Origin: Sipunculus nudus
Taxonomy: Eukaryota > Annelida > Sipuncula > Golfingiida > Sipunculidae
NCBI GenBank assembly: GCA_026874595.1
Contig: CM049308.1
Coordinates: forward strand, 96,892,624 to 96,956,623
Direction of reading: 5' to 3'
DNA length: 64,000 bases
The position numbers and the translations under genes were made by a program. The stretch's first letter is position 1, and every line of letters starts with the position of its first letter. Shown here piece by piece: positions 12,375-25,200 of this stretch. The notes beneath the pieces are model-generated. The model searched no databases, was not told the origin of the DNA, and was given only the letters and a program-made list of their open reading frames with translations.

Positions 12375-15300
12375 CAGGGCCTATGTGATCGAAACTTTCG
12401 CAAATTTGCGATTGCGAGGGGATTTGCGGAAGGTTTGCGAAGTGTGCTGAAAACCTCTCGCACGTCTCACGCAATTTTGCGATTAATCAGCTGTTGCGAA
12501 CACTCGTAACCTGCGTTTTATTGACTTTCGGGATTCGCCTGTATCATACTCAGCAGACAGGAATATGTTCAAAAGTGGTAAATGCATTAATTGTTTGATT
12601 TTACGTCTCGACGGATCTTCATGTACAGTTTTCCCGTAAAAAGTCCGAATCTGTCTAAATATGCCATTACAAATATATATATATATTAATGTTTATAGGC
12701 CCAAGGGTTAAGGCTGCACTGTATGAAGGTAACAAAATTGATATGTAATTATTTAAGACTGGATTTCAGGGATCAAGGCAACGGGGCTATAGGAAAATCC
12801 AGAAATCATACGTGCGCGCTAAGCTGCGACTTTAGAACTAATAATTACCTGACGTTAAACTGACATATCACGATTATGTTCTTAAAGGATAGGAGAGAGG
12901 AAAGAAGGAGGGACGTTGAACCTCTTGCTGCGTTTTCCAACGCCGATCCAACGTATCCTTAATTTGCATATCTAATTACATTAATTATTTGAACGCCTGG
13001 TATCCGCAAAAGATACTTAAACTTGTTTATTTACACTTGACTAACTGTCATATTCATCATGCCTCATTCAGAGAAATTCACTTTTTATGTGGTATTTACT
13101 CTGTATGATATTAAGCAATCCTCTCAACACAATTTATATGCGCAAGTGCTTAAATAAATTGTTTGAATGTGCATCTTGTTATTGTTATAATAATAATAAT
13201 ACATGTATAAATATGCATATGTTCTAATTGTTGAGAATTCGGTAAAACCTTATATATACTTACAGTGATAATGAGAAAATAGATGTTCAAAAGCGGGAAC
13301 ATTTCCAATTTATTTATATCATATGATTATTTTAAATATGGTAAAAAACTTATTCATAAAAATGGAGTATAAGAATTAACTTTCATAATACGCATTAATG
13401 TGAACCTGTATAGATTCATGTCATACAAATTTGATAATTCACCAAGTTAAGTCATTTTCTGGTTTTACACAAATGTGAACCTATCAGAAGTTTTTTTATA
13501 GACATGTCTGCCACAGATATGCCATAGAAATGCAGCCTTTGACAAGTGCCAAAGTTAAACTTGAAACATTGATCTGTTACCTCACCATTCTTGTCTTTTG
13601 ATCGTAATGTTTTATTTTTTTAAGTTTTTTGTTAATTCCTCTGTCGAATCAAATGGTCAATGGAACATTTTAATTTTGTACTACTACTGTCAATTATATA
13701 TTCAAATTCTCCAATAAATCATGCAGAGAACCACCGATAGAACCGATAGCACCGATGAAAACATAAGAGATAATTAATCAGATATTTCAGTTCACGGAAT
13801 TCTATTATTATATAATATAATAATAATAATGTAAATGATATATAATTCATGTATTATATGTATTATTTTATAAACCTTGTTACAGATGTCTTTTTTATTG
13901 TATACAGCAGTCTTACATGTGTATGTGCAGCGCTAGCACTGTCCGTTGCCATGGGAGACACGCGAGCTGGCCCGGCCCACGCGTGGGGTCTCACTTGTAA
14001 ACAGCGGTCATGCTAGTCTGGGGCTTTCTCGCCTGGCCGAGCCGGGCCGGCCCACGTGTGAACCCTGATATGTAGTAATGCAGCGTTCTTTGTTCTAGTT
14101 TGTTCTTAGGGCTCGTGTATTATGTGTATTTTTGGGGTTCTTTAGATTGTTCGTGAACTTAACGTTTCTAGAATTTTCGGATGAAAAGTTATAAATAGGG
14201 CACTGTGTTTAGAGCATGGAGAGAGGAGAAAAAAGCGGACACAGAAGAGTGTGTGTCAGTTTGTGGACCTTTTCCGATAATTGCGGCAGTTTTAGAATTT
14301 CTTCTAAATTTGTGACGGATCTTATATAGTCTTCAGTTTGTTTTCGGGATTATAACAAGAACTTTATTTTTGGATTACAACAAATTGATTTTGTGATTGA
14401 ACTGGACTGTTATTCTCTGAGAAGATTTATGTGAACTGTTCATCTGGATTATATGCCTTAAAGGACTTGTTGTCGCTGTGACAGTGTTGGTATCCAGGTA
14501 CTGTACACTTAATTTATATACTTGTATTGATTTACTGTTGTACTGTTGTTATACTGTGTAATTGTATTGATTTAGTGTATTGTAATGTTAGGATTGTTTT
14601 AAGAATAAATAATAATTATTTGTTAAAAGAAACCCACTAACTTCTTTATTCATTCCCCTAGACATTTCACGGTGCCAAGTGTAACAGGATCTGATTTTTT
14701 ATTTATCTCCGTAACAAAATTTATGCTCGTCACGACTACGTGATCTGTTGATATTAGGTTCCGTAACAACCTATAAACATTTATTGACGTCATTGAAATG
14801 TTAACTCAGTTCTGAGACTTATGATTAATAAATTTTCTTTTAAAATTAAAAAAAATTATTTCTAAGCAGTAAATATGATATATTTCATGAAATATGCATT
14901 TTTTACTTACTATGTAATCTCTATTTAGATATTCAAAATTGTGTATCCACAAAGGATGCCGATTTTGTAAGAGAAGGACTACATACGTGATAAAAAAGTG
15001 TTTAGCCATATTGAATATATAATATATTATGTTATATATGTTATGAAAATTGTTTAATTATATTTAATAATTTTAATAAATAATCATTCAAACATGCATA
15101 TATATATGTGTGTGTGTGTGTGTGAATATTTAGTTTATATATACACATGGGATTATTTGAAAAAGAGTATACTGATAGTAACCAATTAGGCTCGTGCTGG
15201 CATTAAAACATGAAGCATTTAAATGTCTCGGCTCTATTCCGTGCATGAACAGGGCCAAAAGAGGCTGCGAGGGCCGCTGCGAGAGGTTTTTGAAATTCGC

Positions 15301-15434
15301 AAATTTACGAGAGCCTGCAGACTCATAGTGAGTTTGCGAAAGTTTTGATCACATCCAAAATCAGTCTGCGAGAGGTTTGCGAAAGGATTTTGCTCGCAAA
15401 TACCCTTGCGAGACCTTTGATCACATAAGCCCTG
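12375..15434. mobile_element. Candidate TIR element A with TTGCGA-rich ends
   Basis: The left end CAGGGCCTATGTGATCGAAA and the inverse of 15405-15434 (CAGGGCTTATGTGATCAAAG) form a terminal inverted repeat. Both subterminal regions (12390-12510 and 15240-15420) are crowded with TTTGCGA or TCGCAAA words, as expected of subterminal binding sites for a transposase. The interior, apart from a solo LTR at 13878-14768, is AT-rich with no transposase, so it would be non-autonomous. The CAGGG start would fit hAT, but no 8-bp target duplication is seen. The alternative is two separate inverted copies of one end. Confidence 0.5.
13878..14768 (+). repeat. Solo LTR, 891 bp
   Basis: The ends are TGTTACAG and CCGTAACA (TG...CA), flanked by the 4-bp target duplication ACCT at 13874-13877 and 14769-14772. 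Inside lie a TATA-like TATAAATAG at 14190 and a poly(A) signal AATAAA at 14604, in the order expected of an LTR. No internal coding region adjoins it, so it is a solo LTR, probably from a Ty3/gypsy-like family. A second copy in opposite orientation is at 37266-38128; the two differ at many sites (by eye, about 85-90% alike over the 3' third), so this is an old family. Confidence 0.82.
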
Positions 15435-17908
15435 GGGCCTGTTGCATAAAGATTCCGCAAATCGCAAAGTTGCGATGGGTTTGCGATGGAAATTGCGAAG
15501 CTCTTGCGACGGGATTAACGCAATTTATGCTTAACGTGTTGTGTGTTCTTAGATTCTGCCGGCACATACACCTGTCCGAATAAGGCGATTTCATGTGCCT
15601 CCTAGGTAGCGTCAAACTATGTGTCTCCTAGGCAGTGAAAAAGTCGTGTAACCACCTTCGATAAGAACACATATCAACTTCGATTTTAAAAGCAGATAGC
15701 TTTTTTCTGAAAACGTTAAACAAAAAACACCTTGAAGGTCCTAATATATATAATTGCAAGACTAGGTAATCATCTTTATAATTCGTTAATAACTATAAAA
15801 CACTTTGTAAAAAATATTGAACAAAATGACAAACTGGGAAAATACATAAGTCCGCCACAAGAATTTAAACATCGCCAAGGGCATTTTTAATTCACATGCA
15901 TTTTTCATGTGCGAATATATATTATATAAGGTTAGGCCTACGCATCGTTACGAATCCGCAATGATATCACCTGTGGAATATTGTTTAACATTGTTTATAT
16001 TTTACTGACATAGAATTATCAGCTATGCAAATAAGGTATCCAATTATCATATTAACATATCAATATCACATTGTCAATTGTTTCATTATTGTAAAATATA
16101 TGTTTAATATATACACTTTTATCCCCAAGAAACTTTAAGATTTCCCCATTTTCTCTTCATGTAGCCCCCGCCCTTCCTAATTAAAAGACATGAATCGATT
16201 TCCTTTCATATGCACATATACCCAAAAAAAAAAAAAAACAAGATCCAGCTTATAAACATTCATATATTCACACAACTGACATTTCGTATTCATAATTATA
16301 TTTCAGTTTAACATTTGTATACCATAATGTGTGAAACGTTATAAGGAGGTAATGGAATGTATTAACTTTTTGTCAGTTTCACTGTTTCAACTAAGCTGTG
16401 TAATTTCCAAATAATATCTACAAGAAGAAAGCCTTGTTATTTTACTATATGGCACTGGAATTTCTTTAAGTTCTTCCAAGTGCCCGATTTCGTTAGCTTT
16501 ACTTTTCATTTCGAATCAATGGCCCTGTAAGTTTAAAAAAAACTTAATTTCATACAGTTTTCCGCTAGTTGGCACCAATTTTAACTTTCCACTTTGATAT
16601 CTCTAGAAATCTCAACATCCGACTGTAATTCAGGATTTGGGCGTGGTAAAAAAAAGCATTATTCTGCTTTAAACTGTGTCGATTCACACTTCGTTGTCAT
16701 CAAACTCTCTCCGAAACTTGATTTGAGAATGTTCCCGGGGTACAGTTGTGTCGCATCTGAACGCTCTAACCGAACTCTGACAGGTTTATTTATCAAAGCT
16801 TATCGATGCCAGTTTTGGCATTATGCGCACACTTTAAAACCCGGGTTTGTCAGACCACATATGGAAGTTATGGTCGTACCGCTGCATTTTTAGCTCAGCC
16901 GACTATAAGTTATCTGAGCTATAGCGATGGTCCTTTGTCCGTCGTCCGTCCGGCGGGACGTCCTATAATTTTGAACTGGACCTTTATGAATCCATAATTC
17001 GAAATACATTCAGTCAGCTTTTAAATCTCATTTGAAAACTCATTAGTGTAGTCAATGAATTTCTGTGATACGAATTCTCTTGAAACGTTTTTGTTGTTCT
17101 TAACTTAATTGTGTTACTTTTGAGTTTTTTATTGTAATATTAACCAATATCATTCCATTTGTAACCTTTTAGTCATGTATAAAGCGTTTAGGGCACCATT
17201 TCTGGCGGATTTTACGCTTTATAGAATAACGTAATATTTATATTACTAATTTTATTATCAAATTATTATTATTATTATTATTTGGCATAAAAATATGTAC
17301 ATTACAATTTAAATCTAACAGTGGACAGATGTTCTTGGGACCATGTGCCAGTCTATAACTATATGAAAACCAAGGCTCTATATACATATTTTCATATATT
17401 ACATTATACATAAATATATTACATATTCATATATTCATATATTACATATATTGTAGGGGAAAAAAATGGCCCACATAATTTGCATATTATTATGGATGAA
17501 TATTATGTATTTAATTCTAAAGAACGTCTGTTTACATTATATTATGACAGAATATTTATATATATATGTAATGCTGGAAAGGTTTAAATAATAATTTATG
17601 AAACTAATATCGTATTGTTCTTGCAATATTAGAGCTAGAAAAAATTTTAGTCAACAGCGGCCGTACTAATATAACAAACATATTCCAAAATCTTGATTAA
17701 AACAACCAGTGAAGAAATATTATTTACATTTATTTTCGGACTAAAAGGTGCTGCGATGAGCTTGCGACCCCGATTTTGTCGTCGCAATTTTTGAGTGTTT
17801 TGCGACACATCGCAACTCTGCAACAGTTTTATGCAACCGACTTTTCTGCTTGCGACCCTGTTGCGACGACTCGCAGCCTTGCGATGCCTTTATGCAACGG
17901 GCCCCAGG
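15431..17908. mobile_element. Candidate TIR element B with TTGCGA-rich ends
   Basis: The left end CCTGGGGCCTGTTGCATAAA is repeated inverted at 17889-17908 with one mismatch. Both ends continue into dense TTGCGA/TCGCAA words (15460-15515 and 17750-17885). The left end overlaps the right end of element A by four bases. About 2.4 kb of AT-rich interior has no transposase frame. It contains a fragment of a bivalve-type AGCTCA repeat at 16891. No target duplication is apparent. Superfamily unassigned. Confidence 0.6.
16891..16965. repeat. AGCTCA / GTCCGTCCG dispersed repeat fragment
   Basis: TAGCTCAGCCGACTATAAG followed by TGAGCTATAGCGATGGTCC and GTCCGTCGTCCGTCC resembles a repeat I recall as very common in bivalve genomes. 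Only about 75 bp is recognisable. Confidence 0.45.
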
Positions 17909-19149
17909 TTCGCAATTCACCCCACTCTACATACCCCATGCCAATTTAGAGCAGAGCAGAGCAGACCCCAGTGTCCAGTGACAACTGACACAGCCCCTCA
18001 GCAGTCCATGGGACAAGACCATCAATCATAGGTAGATTTTGGAGAAATATTTAATCTAACATTGGAAACCATAACCGACTTGTATAATTTATTCTTATTA
18101 CAGCAGTTGTAAAATATGAATCTCATGTTTGTCAGCGATGTAATTTAAGATAAATGTAAAACCTGAGGGTTAACAGAACTGCGCGGACTGACTGGGACTT
18201 TGTTGCTATAGTTTCTAGATTTATATTGCAGATCTTCTTCAATGCAAACTTTATAACAGTTTTGTAGGATCAAAGATGTGCAGTATTCATTAATATATAC
18301 CAGCTGCATCCGTGGAAAATCCACGGCTCTATCTGATGCATATTTTTGTAATGAGCTGATAGGATTAAAGTTTGCGTCCCTAAGATTTTTGCAGGAACTT
18401 TTGCCATGTGTTTCACTTAACTGATATAAAGATTACTTCTGCTAGAATGTTCGAGGAACACCCTCCCCCAAAATATCAACATAGAAAGAAAAATTATTCT
18501 ATTCCAGAAATCACACCAAAAAAAAAATATTTTTTTCCTGATAAACAACATAGGTCCGACAGCTTCATTGCTTGTGAAATGTCGTAGATATAACGATTGT
18601 ATAAAGAAGCATTCTACAGTGAAATTATATGAAAGATGCTTTGTATATTTGAATCTCAGGCGACATCCTAAAACACGATGTTTATTAAATGTAGTCAGTT
18701 GAGGGTATAGTCTAAGGCATGTTAACAGGCACATGCGTTATTTGTATACACATGCATACGTCGTTGGAGTCTCTAGTATACGCGTAACGTATAGCTGCCT
18801 ATGTGAAAAAGATAGGCCCAGAAAAATATATTCAAACATTATTAAATTTTTGGTTTAAGTACTAAAAATTGTCATGGAATAAACAGGCCTGATGCAAAAT
18901 TGACAACTCTCCCAGATAAAAAGAAAGCAGTATGATATATTTCGATGTAAGCATTAAGAAACCACTTAAGCCTTGGTTTGTTGCATTGTCATTCAGTAAA
19001 AAACAACGCAAAATGTAATATACCGATTTTGCTGAAAATTTGTAGAGGGGTAGAGTTAAACTGCATCCGTAATCCATTACATTTTTGGAGGTAATCGAAA
19101 TCATTATAATATATTTTTTTTTTCTAAGTGCCATAATCACAATTCCACT
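17909..19149. other. Gene-free AT-rich stretch
   Basis: No coding or RNA gene recognised; the open frames of 78-105 codons lack motifs. Confidence 0.4.
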
Positions 19150-20790
19150 AAGGAATAATTATAAGTGGCTATTCCTTTGTCCCCCTAGTAGAAGCCGCCC
19201 ATTTGTATGCATTTGTTCTGCCACTCGCCTGGTGAACCCGTGTTTCTAAACCATGACAATGTTTTACATGAAACGTGCACGTATATATGAACGAACGACT
19301 GATTAGTGGATTCTGGCGGGGGTTTCAAAGTCCCCAAGTGATCGGGGACCCTTAGAAGTGTGTGCAATCCCCCCTCCCTCCCCCAGGACTTCCTTTTGAA
19401 AAAAAACTTTTTTTTAAACAACCAATAAATCGGCCAAACTATTAAAACCATGGTTATCATGGAAAGATACTTCTGAATGTATAAAAAATAAACATACCTG
19501 TAAACCTATAAAGCGGTGATCGTGTAAAAGGTCTCAACTCTTTTTGTCCACTCAACGGTAAAATGCTCCCTTTTAAAAGATTCATGTGGACATGTGTTTC
19601 GCGCTTGAATTTAAAATCTTAAATTCCTTTTAACAGAGCAAAATTCCTTAACAGGCGATATAATGGAAATAGGGTTCAGTGGGGATTACAGGTCGTCTCC
19701 TGAAAAAGCGTGCCAGGTGAAAATGTTTTGCTGAACATTTGTTGAGGGTTAGGGAAAGACATATCAATAGTTCATTTCATTATGGGGGTAATAAGAATCA
19801 CCACAATATATATTTTCTTTTAAACCATTATAACAAATGACCATTCCTTTGTCCACCTGTGGAAGCCACCCATTTGTATTTATTTATTCTGCTACTCGCA
19901 AGGTGATCTCGTGTTACTGAAGCATGACAGTGTTCACACATGAAACGCATACAAGTGAACACATGGCTGAAATTAAAGGAGATTCTGATGGAGGTCTGTA
20001 CGCCCTGACTTCAGATTCTAGTTTGTTATCAATTTAAAGATGTACAGGTGATATTTTTTATATGTTTTCACCGTTCCTACAGACAACGGATCTTAACAAA
20101 TATATGGGAACCCCCCCCCCCCCCCCAATCCGAATGATAATTAAGTTGTGGGGCTTCTTTTTGAAAAAAAAAATCATAAAGCACATTACTTGCATGGCCG
20201 AACTTTTGAAACCATGGTTATCATGGAATGATATTTTTGAATGTATAAAAATCAATATACCTGCACCCATTAAAAATTGTCAAACGGTAGTCACATCACT
20301 TGACTCCGTGCCCAGTGTTGACCAACATGAAAAGCCCCCGCATTGAAAGCGGAGTCAGGTGGTCTTTGGATTAAAAACCTTTACTTCCTTTTGAGAGAGA
20401 AAATTCCTTTAGAGGCGATACAATGGATATGGGGGATCATTAGTGGACCCGCGTGACCGCGTATTGCACGGAAATGCCTTTTTATGCAGGACATGCGCTC
20501 TGGCCACGGTCTTAACAGGCCAGTGAAAATCTATGAGGCCAGAAGCGGATCCAGGGGGGGGGGGGGGTCCAGGGGGTCCGGACCCCCCCTTTTTCATCAG
20601 AAACAACGTTTTTTAAGGGCTTTAGACAAAATTTTGCCACCTGGACCCCCCCCCCTTTTTCAGACCTGAGGACCTTTTTTTTAGGGTTTCCATTTGTCCT
20701 CTTGGGTTGGACACCCCCTTTTCCTAAATCCTGGATCCGCCCTGGAGGCGCCTCCTGAAAAAGCGTCACAGGCGTGAAGGACCTTGCAGC
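19150..20790. repeat. Diverged local tandem duplication
   Basis: Blocks at about 19160-19735 and 19840-20780 share a series of phrases in the same order: ATTCCTTTGTCC, GAAGCC(G/A)CCCATTTGTAT, ACCATGGTTATCATGGAA, GAATGTATAAAAA and CTCCTGAAAAAGCGT. The copies differ by many substitutions and indels. The second also contains the foldback element at 20535. No gene seen. Confidence 0.7.
20535..20745. mobile_element. G/C-tract foldback element (MITE-like)
   Basis: GCGGATCCAGG at the left end is repeated inverted as CCTGGATCCGC at the right, with long G and C runs inside both arms. It is about 210 bp, has no coding capacity, and sits in the second copy of the 19.2-20.8 kb duplication but not in the first. 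Confidence 0.65.
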
Positions 20791-21372
20791 ACAAAAGTTA
20801 TAGGGGCACCTAATGGGAAAATATTAAAACTATGAATTATTCAACTTAATAGGGCATAATCCCGCAAAATAAAACAAACATTGTCCTAGAAGAGCACACC
20901 ACCGATACGTCTGCCGAATTCGGAGAGTAAAATCAGAACGGAAGCAGGTAAACCATGGTCCAGGAAAAACCCAACTCCGTATTAATTATATAGAATATTA
21001 AAGCGTAAGGCGAGTTTTGTAATTTTGTGTATCTCCTCTGAAACCACCAAACGGATTGCCGTGATTTTCGACATTTATATGCTCCGGATTTGTCCGAAGA
21101 GATTCCGCCCATTTTTATTCGCAGTATATGCGTATTACGTGCATATTTAATCATTTTAATATTTGCATCCCCACGGGCGCCTCTTTTCTTTGCGTCTTCG
21201 AGCCCGGTAACACAATGACCATAGAGCGTGATGGCGGGACAGAGATTTACTCCGGGGGCCCTATTTGGGGATTTTGAACAATCAGCAGCTAGCAGTCACC
21301 AGCCCGAAATAATCCCCATCGGCGATCCCTTCTCAAACAGAATTGAACGAATTGTTTTGCAGACCTTCCTAT
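20791..21372. other. Left flank of the gypsy insertion
   Basis: No gene recognised. It ends with CTAT, the left copy of the target duplication. Confidence 0.4.
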
Positions 21373-21636
21373 TGTAGTAGAGAGTTTCCCCTGGACATCA
21401 TCCACCGTGACACCAGGCACATCTGGGCATGCGCACTGTAGAGAGTTTCCCTTGGACATCATCCGCCGTAACACCAGGCACATCTGGGCATGCGCACTGA
21501 GAGAGTTTCCGGTTTTCCAAGCAAGAAGGCTTCATATTGAACTATACTGCCGGGGAATCCGTGCGTAATCTGACACTTATCGGATTCATCGGCCACGTAA
21601 GTTTCATGTAAGCGTTAGGTAAGACTCCCGCTTACA
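21373..21636 (+). repeat. 5' LTR of the gypsy element
   Basis: TGTAGTAGAGAG to CCCGCTTACA, 264 bp. It contains an internal direct duplication of about 60 bp: AGAGAGTTTCCC...GCATGCGCACTG occurs twice and the motif AGAGAGTTTCC a third time. Confidence 0.95.
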
Positions 21637-21639
21637 TTT

Positions 21640-21657
21640 TGGCGACGAGTTAATCGG
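21640..21657 (+). other. Primer binding site candidate
   Basis: TGGCGACGAG begins three bases after the LTR. Its first ten bases are complementary to the 3' end (CTCGTCG plus CCA) of tRNA-Ser(GCU) as I remember that sequence. The tRNA assignment is from memory; the position is as expected for a PBS. Confidence 0.65.
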
Positions 21658-22540
21658 TTGCTAGCGTGTCTTTGCTAGTTATCGGCAGAGACTTTTTTCA
21701 CTGGGGAAGTCATTTTCCCCCGGTGATTTCTTTCCTCAGTAAATCACCACAATTTTCTCTTCCGATATTAATAGCCTTCCCTAACCACTTCGTCACTTGT
21801 TAGGTTTAACTTAGACCAGTTGAACCGCATTTATCTGTTTTACTGTCATTAATTCTCTGCTTAGGAGTAATTGACACTGTAGTGGTGCGCTCTGTTATTA
21901 TCGCCCAACCCCGCTTGACGTCCACCTGACGTGATTTTCCGTTTATCTCTCAGCTGTGTTGTCAACACATCATCGCTCAGCGCCGTTGACAGCAGTTTAT
22001 CGCTCAGTGCTGTTGTCAAACAGTCAGTCAGTAGCGGTGTTGACAGTCCTATTGGTTTGTTGGCACTTATTTGTTAGTAAAGGCTGACAGTATTCTTTCA
22101 CAATAATTTTGCTTACAACCTGCTGTTTGTCAGTATTATTTAACCAGCACTTTTTTTCAGGCCTATTTTTTTCTCATTGTGTGACCCCACTGCAAGTAGT
22201 TCATGCCATTAGCCCAATATTTTTTTTAACAGAGCCTGTCACTACCCTGATTCTTATAATATTCATATACCTCATAGTAACATATTTTATATCATATTGC
22301 TTATCTATTATACTGCTGTGCCTGCTTTTCCTTTAACTCAGCACTGTAATATGCAATAATCCTTAGCACCTTCAATTGCCTTATCTAGTTTATGTTTTTG
22401 CATGTTGCATGATTCAATGCTTTTTCTGCTTTATCTACCAGTCACTTTTATCTGATTCTGTCCATCCTGAGGCGAGGTGGTAGAGCTATTTTTCGCATTT
22501 TATGTATAAATATATCTACAGCTCCAACATAAACTAAACC
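21658..22540 (+). other. Leader of the gypsy element
   Basis: About 0.9 kb without recognised coding sequence. Three or four imperfect copies of a CGCTCAGYGCYGTTGWCA phrase lie at about 21950-22045. Confidence 0.5.
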
Positions 22541-22786
22541 ATGTCCACTCCGACTCGTATATTGAATCTCCGTTCTGCCACTCTTGAAGAGATATCTGCT
22601 CATCTGGCAGATTATCTCAATGCTGACTCTGCCGCTGCAATTCTTTTGTTGCGTGCGGAAAAACCAGATTTTTCCATTAATGATCTGCCGGGAGTGACAG
22701 GTGTTCCTGATACTGAATGGGAAAATTTAATACGCACTTCCAGGATTTCAATTACCACGGTTGGTGAGATTCAAAGTGAATCCTAG
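22541..22786 (+). CDS. HhH (ComEA-like) module at the start of gag
   Basis: This part of the element reads as an 81-residue segment whose pattern resembles a ComEA-type helix-hairpin-helix domain: LRSATLEEISAHLADYL, then AAAILLLRAEKPDFS, then DLPGVTGV. In ComEA-like domains the same spacing is NxATxEEL, an alanine-rich helix ending in R, PF and DLxxVxGIG. HhH domains generally bind DNA or RNA backbones. I read it as the N-terminal module of the element's gag region; function is inference. It is part of the LTR fossil. Confidence 0.55.
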   Translation: MSTPTRILNLRSATLEEISAHLADYLNADSAAAILLLRAEKPDFSINDLPGVTGVPDTEWENLIRTSRISITTVGEIQSES

Positions 22787-22885
22787 CTTGTAGGTACAGA
22801 TATTCCAAAGGAATGCACGAAGTTTCCTTCAGCTGGCACTGACCCTCATTCTCTAAGAATTCTATCAACAATTCCTAAAGATAAT

Positions 22886-25200
22886 GTGTATGGAAAGCCT
22901 GTTGGCCCAATAATTGATGAAACCACTTCAGACAGGAAAGTCATAATGAGGGAGGGTTTTTGGGGCTCATCACAAATGCCGGATAGACTCCCCTTACAGC
23001 AGACTGATTTTCATGACACCAATTCTCCAGGGCAGCAGTCAACTGTACCTTATTCAGAAGAAAGTTCTATCAGCTATGATATGGCCCATTGCACTCCATT
23101 ATCTACAGCAGACAATCTAGCTCGCCCTGCCCGACAACAAATAAATACAGTCCCACAGGTAATCCATTCTGTACATAAAATTGTTAACAATATTCCCCCT
23201 CAGGATATACATGGAACATATGATCTGGAAACGGATGTGATACATCAAGCACCATCAGGTCGGCCTTCCCCTAAATATAAGCAGCCTAAGGCTACCAGGC
23301 ATGGCCATACATATGGGAGGGATCAAACTGGGCCCGTTCCTATGCAGAGTACACCTGCGCCACAGTCACATAGACCACACCATACTTACCGGCCCCTTCT
23401 TTCCGGATATGTTGATCATCAGATATATGTAAACCAACAGGTAATGTCCCAAGCGCGCCCTTACTTAGGGGACCCTGGCCAAGGTCATTACCCAATGCCT
23501 TACTACCCATACCTATTCCCAGGATATCCTAATTCCCCCATGTATCCGTTGTACGCCCCTCCACCTCCACCAATGTTTGCTCACACTCCTACCCCTTTCG
23601 CTTCCCCCGTTTTACCCCTGCAGCCATATCCGCTGTTGCCTGATCAAACATATGCACCATCACCCCTTGTTGCATCTAGGACTAGGGAAGATCCCAGGCT
23701 GCTGCCAATACCAGGAATGTCTGCTGATCCAACGCAGATATTACAGGGAGATATGGATCATAGACCCCGTCATGCACATATGCAAGATGTACAGGTTGCA
23801 AACCAAAGGTCAAGGTGACAATATTCGGGAAGGTATGGTAATACAGTTTTACAGCCAGAAACTACCCATGCTCCACCCAAAATACCCAATGCTGTTTCCC
23901 CTTACTCACAAGTTAGGGAACACAAGGATTGCCGTCCTAGGAGCAGGTCAAGGCCAAAGGAGTCTAGTAACACCCACCAGTTCAGCAGAAGTCAGTCCCC
24001 GGCTGACCATGCTCCAGGCAGAGGGAGGCCTCTGCAACGGCCATCTCCGCGTGAAGACCCTTATAGACATTCTTTTGGCCGAAGTTCCAGTTCCTCATCA
24101 GATTCAGGGCCCTTGGAACCTGAATGCGTGAGATTTGATCGTCATAACAGCAGGTCGTTTGAGTCAAATCCTGGCCATGGACAAAGGGGGAGATCTCCAC
24201 CCCCGCCAAAGCTATCCAGTTTCTCTGGAGACGGGGAGTGCAGCTGGAAATCATTCATCTTCCAATTAGAGAGATATGCTTCCAGATACAACTGGTCTAT
24301 TGACAAAAAGGCAGAACGCCTGGTAGATTGCCTGACAGGGAAAGCCCTAGAGCTGGTCAGGAAACTGAATATTCAGGATGACTATCGCAGCATAAAAGAA
24401 AAGTTGCACAGTCGATTTAGGCAAAGTGATGAACCAATTACTGTCAGGAGGTCACTAGAGTTTGTGAGACAAAATGAGGATGAAACATTGGAAGCGTATG
24501 GCCAGCGAGTTTTATTTATGGTTTTAGATGGTTTACCTGAGGCTAACTGGAACATAGTGGAACAACTGGCCGTAGAACACTTCTTGAGAGGTTGTCTTGA
24601 TAAGAATGCGACAGCCTCAGCCATGGACAAGAAAATCTCAAACTGTCAATAGGGCAGTAAAACATGTCAAGAGCTTTATCAACAATAGTAGAGTTATTTT
24701 TGGGAAGACCGCTTATCTCTGACTCCAGTGACGACCTCACAGATGACATGACACCTGGAATATGACAAGCATCCTTGAGGCAGAAGCAATTTCAGCGAAC
24801 TTGACTGAAGCAAAACACACCTGTGCCTACATGGCATCATGATCCCGCAATCTTGACACCATCTTCTCCACAGCACCATTTAAGAGCTCACAGCCAAGAT
24901 GCGAAGTCAGAGAAAAACAAGTCAATTTCTGATCAGGAAGTGAAGCTGTCAGACATCCTGGCTAAGATTAATGCCATGGACGCAAAGCTGGCACAGTTGT
25001 CAAAAACTAAGCCAACAGTAACTTTCCAGGAGCGCCCACCAACACCACCTCCCATTCCAGATCCAAAGGAAGCCATATGTTTCTACTGTCACCAGAAGGG
25101 ACACTATGCAAAGTCCTGCTTGCAGAAAAAATCTGGAAGAAGCCAAACTAGCCAGGACAATACAAATTTAAACTTAAATGGTCGTATCTGGTGGCCGTGA
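22886..25200 (+). pseudogene. gag region of the gypsy element (broken)
   Basis: About 2.3 kb. The first part is Pro/Tyr/His-rich and low in complexity. A Retrotrans_gag-like core follows at about 24.2-24.65 kb, recognised by the pattern FSGDGECSWKSFIFQLERYA, KALELVRKL and RFRQSDEP typical of gypsy capsid domains. Near 25.08-25.12 kb a CCHC zinc knuckle reads CFYCHQKGHYAKSC (C-X2-C-X4-H-X4-C), the nucleocapsid RNA-binding module. The region is interrupted several times. Confidence 0.85.

Noticed and set aside
23577-24131. 184-codon frame overlapping the gag region
   Set aside because: An alternative frame through the low-complexity part of gag, without any domain of its own.
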